This document shows, piece after piece, positions 7,887 to 13,396 of a stretch of 15,400 bases of DNA. The notes under the pieces are model-generated. The model saw only the letters and a list, made by a program, of their open reading frames with translations. It did not search any database and was not told where the DNA came from. Numbering within the stretch: the stretch's first letter is position 1; each line of letters opens with the position of its first letter. The stretch is from Kordiimonas lipolytica (GTDB taxonomy: Bacteria > Pseudomonadota > Alphaproteobacteria > Sphingomonadales > Kordiimonadaceae). The DNA lies in the NCBI RefSeq assembly GCF_001550065.1, contig NZ_LRUB01000014.1, positions 1 through 15,400 of the forward strand. The letters run 5' to 3'. Position numbers and translations under genes: made by a program.

Positions 7887-8219
7887 TCAAGCGAAACCGC
7901 CATCATTAATTCCAGCCAAGTAGACCTTAAGTTTATTGGGGCCGCTAGGTCCAAGAAAAACATTTCGGGGCGTTTCCCCGCCAAATGCCGAGATCGGCTG
8001 CTCCAAAAACCAAGTCCAAATTTCTGAAGGTTCATCATACCAATCACGCATAAATCTGAGGCACTCATCTAATTCGTAGAGATACTCCAGCTGTTTTTGT
8101 GACCAGCCATCTTCTGGAGTACATTGACAAAGTATGTTTTCCATGAACTCAGCTTCGCTCATACCCAACTGGTGAGCATACTTGGACAGCAATACCTTGA
8201 ATGATGCATGTTGGTTCAC
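7887..8219 (-). CDS. Orphan protein resembling the C-terminal domain of Xre/MbcA/ParS antitoxins
   Basis: This is a 110-residue protein. The C-terminal half has the layout of the DUF2384 toxin-binding domain of Xre/MbcA/ParS antitoxins: a tryptophan-rich helix (EIWTWFLEQP, about residues 66-75), then the turn AFGGETP (about 78-84), then a final helix ending NDGGF where family members have a short G-x-F/Y tail. In known systems this domain plugs the active site of a RES-family NAD-degrading toxin. No RES toxin is seen beside this gene. The N-terminal part (LLSKYAHQLGMSEAEF) is helical but has no clear HTH. GTG 8219 is preferred because GGAGG lies 6 bases upstream; a TTG at 8222 would be only 3 bases from it. 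The family call is by pattern and moderate. Confidence 0.6.
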   Translation of the reverse strand: MNQHASFKVLLSKYAHQLGMSEAEFMENILCQCTPEDGWSQKQLEYLYELDECLRFMRDWYDEPSEIWTWFLEQPISAFGGETPRNVFLGPSGPNKLKVYLAGINDGGFA

Positions 8220-8235
8220 CAAAATCCTCCACAGC

Positions 8236-8265
8236 GGTCAAAATCAAATTGAAACTCTTTTGACC
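8236..8265. promoter_or_regulatory. Inverted repeat between divergent genes, candidate operator
   Basis: GGTCAAAA (8236-8243) and TTTTGACC (8258-8265) form a perfect 8-bp inverted repeat with a 14-bp spacer. It sits 16 bp upstream of the minus-strand gene start (8219) and 71 bp before the plus-strand gene at 8337. The placement suits a regulator-binding site for the minus-strand gene. Confidence 0.45.
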
Positions 8266-8336
8266 TCAGAAGCAGGCCGCTCCAGCTTTTCTTAAACTTT
8301 TGCTAGAGTGTCCGATACAAAGGCAGGAGAAGCAAG

Positions 8337-8543
8337 TTGACAAAATATGAATACAAGACGATTGAATGGCGAAATAAGGAATATGAGGGGATTGACGACT
8401 TAATCGACTCGCTAGTCGCAGAAGGATGGGAACTTGAAGGTCCTGCTCATGTCTATGCCCAAATGTTCACAACGCGATATACTCAGAAACTAAAACGAAA
8501 AATCTGTACTGGTGAAGACCAGAGAAATGATCAACACCCTTAA
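8337..8543 (+). CDS. DUF4177-like small protein
   Basis: This 68-residue protein starts with TTG, supported by an AGGAG about 8 bases upstream. The N-terminus has the DUF4177 pattern: YEYKTIEW at the start, then a helix ending AEGWELEG (about residues 28-35) and a strand carrying the last part of the fold (FTTRYTQKLKR). The domain is a small beta-alpha-beta module of unknown role, common in bacteria and on mobile elements. The last 12 or so residues are polar and probably disordered. It is the last gene of the AT-richer part. The neighbouring downstream gene is convergent and of different base composition, so this gene probably lies at the edge of the island. Confidence 0.65.
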   Translation: MTKYEYKTIEWRNKEYEGIDDLIDSLVAEGWELEGPAHVYAQMFTTRYTQKLKRKICTGEDQRNDQHP

Positions 8544-8637
8544 GCTTTCACCGCTGATACTACTTGATTAGGCGTAACTGCCCAGCACGAATTTGCGCTG
8601 TGACGGCTTAGGCGACAGAAGCAGACGGCTAAAAGCT

Positions 8638-8678
8638 CCTAGCAAAGAGTCCGCTTTTGACCCAAAGCTGTCGCTAGG
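8638..8678 (-). terminator. Compound hairpin, probable terminator of the beta-barrel gene
   Basis: Read on the minus strand after the stop at 8683, CCTAGC (8678-8673) can pair with GCTAGG (8643-8638). Inside it, GCTTT (8668-8664) pairs with AAAGC (8657-8653). A short T-rich stretch (GCTTTTAG) follows. It could act in both directions, since the DUF4177-like gene ends at 8543 on the other strand. Confidence 0.4.
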
Positions 8679-8682
8679 CGGA

Positions 8683-9603
8683 TTAGAACGACCAGCTCAA
8701 GGATGCCCGGACCGAGTTGCCCGTATAGTCCGCGACCGGCAGGTTGGATATTGAAGACACATATTTATATTCAGCCCCCAGTTCCAGCTTTTCAGTCAGG
8801 GGAATCTCCAGGCTCACCCTGGCAGTATGGCGCTTGTCCTGGCGTTCATCGCCAATCGCCGCGTCGAAGCCGGTATAGTCTTTCTGGCGGTACTGATAGC
8901 GAAGCCTGAAGGTGGCTTCTTTGCTGCCAAGCTTGAACGGATGCTTGTAGCCTGCGTCAAAGGTATGCCCCCAGTAGGACAAGCTGTCGATCTCGGCAGT
9001 CTGGCGACTGATGCGGTAGCCTGTTGTGATGTTCTTGGTGCCGTCCAGCAGGAAATATAGCTTGGCATCGGCGCTGTGCCGATCCGCGTTCCGTTCTGAC
9101 CGCAATGGGTCTGCGAAGGTCTGCTGCCTGAACTGGTAACTGGCGGTCAGATAGGTTTTCTTGGCGATCAGCAATCCGATATCGGGGCCCACCGAATGGA
9201 CGCCCAGAAATGCTGCGCCGTCCAGCCGGATGTGGTCATACCGGTAGCTACCGCCGACATTCACCTTGCCCACCTTGCTTTTCAGGCGGGCGGACAGGCC
9301 GTGGATCTGCAGATCGAAGTTTGAAAGGTCCTGATACACGCTTTGGAAGAAGCTGTATCGACCGCTCAGGCTTGTATCGCCTTTCTCAAACACCTGTGCG
9401 CCGATGGCGCCATTGATACGTAACAGGCTGTCGCCTTGGCGGCTGGTGCTATCGATGGAATCGATGGTGACGTTGTCGTTATATTCGCCCCCAACCTCGA
9501 GGTCGATTTCCAGGCTGTTTTCCGCCTTCGCTGCACCGGCAGTTGCCAGCGAACAAGCCCCTGCAAGCACAACCCATTGTACGACTTCGCGCGCGTTCCA
9601 CAT
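8683..9603 (-). CDS. Outer-membrane beta-barrel protein, second gene of protease operon
   Basis: This 306-residue protein has a clear Sec signal peptide (hydrophobic segment VVQWVVLAGACSLATAGAA, likely cleavage after AKA27). The mature part is a run of amphipathic strands with alternating aromatic and polar residues (for example FRLRYQYRQKDYTGF, LELGAEYKYVSS). It ends in SLSWSF, the terminal aromatic residue used by BAM for outer-membrane insertion. Length and strand content fit a barrel of about 12-16 strands; I cannot name a family. It starts 36 bp after the subtilase stop on the same strand with no separate promoter seen, so the two form an operon read from the promoter at 11741-11766. It may be a porin-like channel, an assembly factor, or a partner of the secreted protease. 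There is an AGGGA ribosome-binding site 7 bases before the ATG. Confidence 0.83.
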   Translation of the reverse strand: MWNAREVVQWVVLAGACSLATAGAAKAENSLEIDLEVGGEYNDNVTIDSIDSTSRQGDSLLRINGAIGAQVFEKGDTSLSGRYSFFQSVYQDLSNFDLQIHGLSARLKSKVGKVNVGGSYRYDHIRLDGAAFLGVHSVGPDIGLLIAKKTYLTASYQFRQQTFADPLRSERNADRHSADAKLYFLLDGTKNITTGYRISRQTAEIDSLSYWGHTFDAGYKHPFKLGSKEATFRLRYQYRQKDYTGFDAAIGDERQDKRHTARVSLEIPLTEKLELGAEYKYVSSISNLPVADYTGNSVRASLSWSF

Positions 9604-9639
9604 AATTATTCCCTGAGCCCTTTTAATCTGAATGTGTTC

Positions 9640-11655
9640 TTATTCTGAGTGTGTTCTGGCGAGACCATAGCCGTAGACTTCATCAAACCCCGGCTTGCCA
9701 AGGTCCGTGGCCTGGGCCTTGATGGCCTCAAATGCTGTTGTGACTTCACCCTGATATTCTTCCGACGCCAGCCGTGCCAGCATGGCCGCCACAAATGGCG
9801 ATGCGATCGAAGTACCGGTGTTGGCCTTGTATTTTCCTGCCGCATCGCCGGTGAAAACTGCCACACCCGGCGCGGACAGGTCTACATGCTGCCCCCTGTT
9901 GGCGCGCAGGAACACACGGCCTTCACCGTCAACAGCCGTAACGGCCACGACCGGTTCAATCGCTGCGGGATAGAGGGGCGCCGCCCCCGGACCGGCGTTT
10001 CCAACAGCGGCAACGATTGTCATGCCGCGTTCTATCGACCGGCGGACTGCAATTTCCAGAAGCTGGTTCCTTGGACCAGAAAGGCTCATGTTCACCACCG
10101 CAACCTCTTTCTGCAGCATCCAGTCAAGCGCTCGCACAAGACTTTCCGCGGTCGCAACCTTGTGCCCCGTGCCCGTCTCCAGGAAAACGCTTGCGGAATA
10201 TAGGGTCGCCCCCGGAAGAAGCCCGAACGGGTCCTGTTGCCCCTGGCCAACCATGATACTGGCCACTGCCGTGCCGTGCTCTTGCGGCCTGGGCGCATCA
10301 TAGCTGACAAAGTCCCGGGCAATGATCGATTCTGTCGGGAACAATGGGTGGCTTGTGTCGACTGCCGTATCGATCAGCCCGATCACCAGCCCTGGAACGG
10401 CATGGGCGTCAAAGCCCAGGGCCCTGGCCATGCTGGCCGGAGAAGATGTTGCGGCCATGTCCGGGCCGACAGAGTTTTCCGACACATAAAGGTGGTTGCG
10501 GTCCACAGCACCGCCTTCAAGGGCCGCCGTCAAATCATCAATGTCGCGCTGCAGTTCCGGGGCGCCAGACCTGCCAGCACGCACAAGAACCATGTCGAGA
10601 CCAGCCAGATATTCCACGTTGCGGTCTTCAAACGACGACAGGTCTATCGCCTCTGCGGCTTCACGTTCAGCAAGCAGAAGCACTTCGTCTGCGACAAAAG
10701 TCGCGCCGAGTTCTTCTTCAATCTCAAACATCTCGCGTTCTGCCACGATGGCCTCTACGGCCCTATGGTCCGCGCCAGACAACCTCTGGACACGGGCCTC
10801 CCTGTCATCATCAATCTGCGTGTCAAGCCGGGCATCCCTGTCACGACCTTCAACGGCGTTCAGGCGTTCGACTATATCGTCGTCATCAAACTCGTCTTCC
10901 CTGTGGCCTTCGTGGTCGTCATCATCGTCGAACCGTGAGAAATCCTCGGCCGCTTCCAGTGCGTCCTCTGCCGATTCTTCAGCCTCTTCAGCTCGCGCTT
11001 CCGCCTCTTCCTCGGCTTGTTCTTCTGCTTCCTCTTCGGCCTCTTCTTCCGCCTCTTCCTCGGCTTGTTCTTCTGCTTCCTCTTCGGCCTCTTCTTCGGC
11101 CTCTTCTTCGGCCTGCTTTTCCGCTTCCTCTTCGGCCTGTTGCTCGGCTTCCTCTTCAGCCTGCGCTTCAGCTTCCTCTTCCGCCTGCTTTTCCGCTTCT
11201 TCCTCAGCCTGCGCCTCAGCCTCCGCTTCGGCCTGGTCCTCGGCTTCCTCTTCAGCCTGCTTTTCAGCCTCTTCCTCGGCCTGTGCTTCTGCTTCCGCTT
11301 CTGCCTGGGCTTCTGCTTCCGCTTCCGCTTGTGCCTCAGCTTCCTCCTCGGCCTGATCTTCAGCTTCCTCTTCCGCCTGCTTTTCAGCCTCTTCCTCAGC
11401 CTGTGCTTCTGCTTCCGCTTCCGCTTGTGCTTCAGCTTCCTCTTCGGCCTCTTCCTCGGCTTCATCTTCAGCCTGGTCTTCCGCTTCATCCTCTTCAGGG
11501 CCGAAGTAAGCGAACAAGGCACTTTCCACATATGCGGAAGTACGCCCAGAAGGGCGCGCGTCAGGTATCTGGGAGACATCGGGGAAGGCAAAAGCCACCT
11601 GTGACACAACAAGCGCGCTAAAGCCGCACAGCAATGTCAGGTGCCTATAATTCAT
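9640..11655 (-). CDS. Secreted subtilisin-family (S8) serine protease with long acidic AExx repeat
   Basis: This is an exported peptidase of 671 residues. A Sec signal peptide (residues 1-23, cleavage after AFA) is followed by an Ala/Glu repeat region (about residues 54-238), an Asp-rich patch (FDDDDDHEGH), and a propeptide-like helical region (about 250-400). The C-terminal S8 catalytic domain shows Asp429 in GLIDTAVD, His460 in EHGTAVAS, oxyanion Asn553 in VGNAGPG, and nucleophile Ser616 in TGTSIASP. All catalytic residues are present, so it should be active. No autotransporter barrel or C-terminal sorting signal is seen; it is probably periplasmic or released. CTGGAGAACGG upstream provides the ribosome-binding site. 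It is divergent from the sigma factor gene and has its own GGAAT-N17-CGTT promoter. The beta-barrel gene follows after 36 bp. Its substrate is unknown; the anti-sigma factor or the RTX protein are candidates by context only. Confidence 0.92.
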   Translation of the reverse strand: MNYRHLTLLCGFSALVVSQVAFAFPDVSQIPDARPSGRTSAYVESALFAYFGPEEDEAEDQAEDEAEEEAEEEAEAQAEAEAEAQAEEEAEKQAEEEAEDQAEEEAEAQAEAEAEAQAEAEAEAQAEEEAEKQAEEEAEDQAEAEAEAQAEEEAEKQAEEEAEAQAEEEAEQQAEEEAEKQAEEEAEEEAEEEAEEQAEEEAEEEAEEEAEEQAEEEAEARAEEAEESAEDALEAAEDFSRFDDDDDHEGHREDEFDDDDIVERLNAVEGRDRDARLDTQIDDDREARVQRLSGADHRAVEAIVAEREMFEIEEELGATFVADEVLLLAEREAAEAIDLSSFEDRNVEYLAGLDMVLVRAGRSGAPELQRDIDDLTAALEGGAVDRNHLYVSENSVGPDMAATSSPASMARALGFDAHAVPGLVIGLIDTAVDTSHPLFPTESIIARDFVSYDAPRPQEHGTAVASIMVGQGQQDPFGLLPGATLYSASVFLETGTGHKVATAESLVRALDWMLQKEVAVVNMSLSGPRNQLLEIAVRRSIERGMTIVAAVGNAGPGAAPLYPAAIEPVVAVTAVDGEGRVFLRANRGQHVDLSAPGVAVFTGDAAGKYKANTGTSIASPFVAAMLARLASEEYQGEVTTAFEAIKAQATDLGKPGFDEVYGYGLARTHSE
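10942..11496 (-). repeat. 12-bp periodic repeat encoding (Ala-Glu-x-x)n in the protease
   Basis: About 185 residues of the protease are built from a four-residue unit A-E-x-x, with variants AEEE, AEAQ, AEKQ, AEDQ and AEAE, and hence a 12-bp DNA period. The stretch is strongly acidic and should form a long single helix or alanine-striped coil, somewhat like the TolA stalk but negatively charged. Higher-order blocks of the units recur, which suggests growth by slippage or unequal recombination. Confidence 0.9.
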
Positions 11656-11688
11656 TATCCCGTTCTCCAGGTGTTTGGGGGCCGAATT

Positions 11689-11708
11689 TACAGCGCAAAC
11701 GCGCTGTA
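11689..11708 (-). promoter_or_regulatory. Hairpin in the predicted 5' leader of the protease mRNA
   Basis: TACAGCGC (11689-11696) and GCGCTGTA (11701-11708) form a perfect 8-bp inverted repeat around AAAC. It lies between the predicted transcription start (near 11733) and the ribosome-binding site (11660-11670), so it would be a GC-rich hairpin in the leader RNA. It could instead be a DNA operator. Confidence 0.45.
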
Positions 11709-11740
11709 TCAGGTGACGTTTAACGCCATTCTATTAAGAA

Positions 11741-11766
11741 AACGCGTAAGCACACAATTTTATTCC
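11741..11766 (-). promoter_or_regulatory. Predicted ECF-type promoter of the protease/barrel operon
   Basis: On the minus strand, GGAAT (11766-11762, followed by AAAA) is separated by exactly 17 bases from CGTT (11744-11741). The same elements at the same spacing occur upstream of the sigma gene and the RTX gene. Transcription would start near 11733, leaving a leader of about 78 bases. Confidence 0.72.
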
Positions 11767-11854
11767 CTACTGAGTAGATAAACCCCGATTAACACTCACA
11801 CGCGCAGGAAACCGCTTTCTGTGCCATAATAAATTGAAAAAAATTAAAAAAGTG

Positions 11855-11880
11855 GGAATAAACTCCGCTTGCTTACCGTT
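11855..11880 (+). promoter_or_regulatory. Predicted autoregulatory ECF-type promoter of the sigma/anti-sigma operon
   Basis: GGAAT (11855-11859, extended to GGAATAAAC) and CGTT (11877-11880) are 17 bases apart, the same as at the RTX and protease promoters. The predicted transcription start (about 11886-11890) falls at or just before the first plausible ATG. This implies a very short leader and rules out the upstream TTG at 11869 as the start for this transcript. Confidence 0.72.
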
Positions 11881-11889
11881 ACCAAGGTG

Positions 11890-12453
11890 ATGAACGCAGT
11901 TATGAAACATGACCCTGCCAACGAATGGCGTGAAGAATTGGTGGCTCTGCTGCCAAGGCTGAGGCGTTATGCGGTCTCACTGACAGGGACACTTCATGAC
12001 GGTGAAGACCTGCTGCATTCAACGATCGAAAGAGCCCTCACCAAGTTCGATCAGTTCACACAGGGAACCGATCTGGATAGATGGCTTTTTCGCATAGCAA
12101 AGAACCTTTGGCTGGATGAAATCAGATCCCGGAAGGTCCGCGGCGAAACCGACAAACCGGAAAACCCGAAGGATGAGCCCTGGATCGATGGAGAAAATCA
12201 AGCCACAGCAGCGGTCGGGCTTTCCGAACTGGGAACCCTTCTGTCGCAGATGCAGGAGGACCACCGGGAAATCCTGCTGCTGGTTGTTGTTGAAGGATAT
12301 TCATACAGGGAAGCGGCGGATCAATTGTCGCTACCTGTCGGTACGGTAATGAGCAGGCTAGCCAGGGCCCGGTCCAAACTCACGGAGCTGTCCGCAAAAG
12401 CGCGTCAGCAAAACGAGAACGTGGTGCCGTTCGGTAGAGGACGGGAGAGATAA
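11890..12453 (+). CDS. ECF-type RNA polymerase sigma factor
   Basis: This is a group 4 sigma factor of 187 residues with only regions 2 and 4. Region 2 runs from LVALLPRLRRYAVSLTG to LDRWLFRIAKNLWLDEIRSRK (about residues 12-75). Region 4 includes ILLLVVVEGYSYREAADQL and the helix-turn-helix PVGTVMSRLARARSKL (about 130-170). The sequence style is related to EcfG/ECF26-type alphaproteobacterial sigmas. The start is uncertain: ATG 11890 is chosen, ATG 11902 is equally possible, and TTG 11869 lies within the predicted promoter. The anti-sigma gene follows after one base. An ECF-type promoter upstream suggests positive autoregulation. Likely targets within the window are its own operon, the protease-barrel operon and the RTX gene. 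Confidence 0.93.
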   Translation: MNAVMKHDPANEWREELVALLPRLRRYAVSLTGTLHDGEDLLHSTIERALTKFDQFTQGTDLDRWLFRIAKNLWLDEIRSRKVRGETDKPENPKDEPWIDGENQATAAVGLSELGTLLSQMQEDHREILLLVVVEGYSYREAADQLSLPVGTVMSRLARARSKLTELSAKARQQNENVVPFGRGRER

Positions 12454-12454
12454 C

Positions 12455-13258
12455 ATGAAGATTGAAGATACAGACCTGATGGCCTACATGGACGGCGAAC
12501 TTTCGCCGACCAAGTCCAGGGCAATCGAAGACGAGCTGGCGCGTTCCCCTGCCCTGCGGGACCAGCTTGACAAAATGCGAGCAGCCGATGCCCTTCTCGC
12601 TGACAGCCTGGCAGGCACCCCGAAGCGGGCAGCCCGCCCGGACACGATGGCGCTTGTTGATGATCTGGCACGCAAGCTGGCACATCAGAAAACCGAAAGA
12701 CCTGACAATCTGGTTACGCTGAAACAACCGGAGCAGGCCTCAAGGTCTTTCTGGAAGCGTCCGTTCGTGCCGCAGGCCATTGCGGCTTCGGTCGCCTTGT
12801 TCATCGGCTTTGGCGCCGGGAACCTCACGTCCACAGGCGGCATGCCACAAAGCAGTGGCATCACCGACTATGCCATGGGCCAGGTAAGCCCCCAGTCGCC
12901 GCTTTATCAAGCGCTTGAAAGCTCGGCCAGCCATCAGGCCGTCCGTTTCGGCTCTGAAGATCAGGCAGCAGCAATGCCCCTGACCACTTTCCGCACTGCG
13001 GATGGGACATTCTGCCGGGAGTTTTCAACCGCTGCGCCAAATAGCGCGCAACATGGCATCGCCTGCAGAAAGAACGGTGGCTGGCGCATCAAGGCCGTGG
13101 TCGCGACAGATGCAGTCGCCCCTGCAAACGATGGGATGTTCGTCACTGCATCTGATGCCACAACCGACCCCATCGGCAGCATGATCATGTCCATGATGGA
13201 AGGCGACGCCCTTAGCCAGAGCGACGAAGAAAAAGCCATCACTGGCAACTGGGATTGA
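12455..13258 (+). CDS. Single-span membrane anti-sigma factor
   Basis: This 267-residue protein begins one base after the sigma stop. The N-terminal cytoplasmic part (DLMAYMDGELSPTKSRAIEDEL, about residues 7-28) is the usual anti-sigma helical start, but it lacks the His-x3-Cys-x2-Cys zinc motif. A basic stretch (FWKRPF) precedes one membrane helix (about residues 103-122, ending GFGAGN). The rest is periplasmic and carries two cysteines, Cys187 in GTFCREF and Cys204 in GIACRKNGGW. This pattern resembles the C-terminal domain of 17-kDa surface-antigen-type proteins, and the pair could form a disulfide. The gene has a GGAGAG ribosome-binding site. It should hold the sigma factor at the membrane until a periplasmic signal or proteolysis releases it. 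A hairpin terminator follows the gene. Confidence 0.87.
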   Translation: MKIEDTDLMAYMDGELSPTKSRAIEDELARSPALRDQLDKMRAADALLADSLAGTPKRAARPDTMALVDDLARKLAHQKTERPDNLVTLKQPEQASRSFWKRPFVPQAIAASVALFIGFGAGNLTSTGGMPQSSGITDYAMGQVSPQSPLYQALESSASHQAVRFGSEDQAAAMPLTTFRTADGTFCREFSTAAPNSAQHGIACRKNGGWRIKAVVATDAVAPANDGMFVTASDATTDPIGSMIMSMMEGDALSQSDEEKAITGNWD

Positions 13259-13262
13259 GGCC

Positions 13263-13289
13263 TTCAGGGGCTTCAAAACCCTGAATTTT
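13263..13289 (+). terminator. Rho-independent terminator after the anti-sigma gene
   Basis: TTCAGGG (13263-13269) pairs with CCCTGAA (13279-13285) around a 9-base loop and is followed by TTTTC and more T-rich sequence. It begins 5 bases after the anti-sigma stop, so it ends the sigma operon and separates it from the RTX gene's own promoter. Confidence 0.65.
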
Positions 13290-13330
13290 CTAAGCTTTTT
13301 CAGTTTTTCCAAAAAAATATTCATTTCAAT

Positions 13331-13356
13331 GGAATAAACCCTCCTCCTATCCCGTT
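13331..13356 (+). promoter_or_regulatory. Predicted ECF-type promoter of the RTX gene
   Basis: GGAAT (13331-13335, extended to GGAATAAAC) and CGTT (13353-13356) are 17 bases apart. The extended GGAATAAAC element is identical at nine bases to the one before the sigma gene, and CGTTA follows in both. The predicted start is near 13363, with a leader of about 34 bases to the ATG. Confidence 0.72.
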
Positions 13357-13396
13357 AACCAGATAACGCATTGATTTTTTCATCTGGAGAACGGAC

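Noticed and set aside
7650..8027. 125-residue plus-strand frame overlapping the Xre gene end
   Set aside because: It starts inside the Xre gene, lies antisense to the better-supported antitoxin-like gene, and has no recognisable domain.
10237..11621. Plus-strand open frames rich in Leu/Pro, Ser/Ala or Phe/Leu opposite the protease, and a Lys/Arg-rich minus-strand frame at 10872-11612
   Set aside because: The AExx-coding repeat has no stop in several frames, so it yields low-complexity shadows. The S8 frame has a signal peptide and full catalytic residues.
11869..11889. Upstream TTG start for the sigma factor
   Set aside because: It falls between the -35 and -10 elements of the predicted sigma promoter, so it would not be on that transcript.
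13359..13387. CCAGAT...ATCTGG inverted repeat overlapping the RTX ribosome-binding site as a possible RNA thermometer or switch
   Set aside because: The stem is only 6 bp with a 17-base loop, and the 5' arm lies at or before the predicted transcription start, so the hairpin would probably not form in the mRNA.
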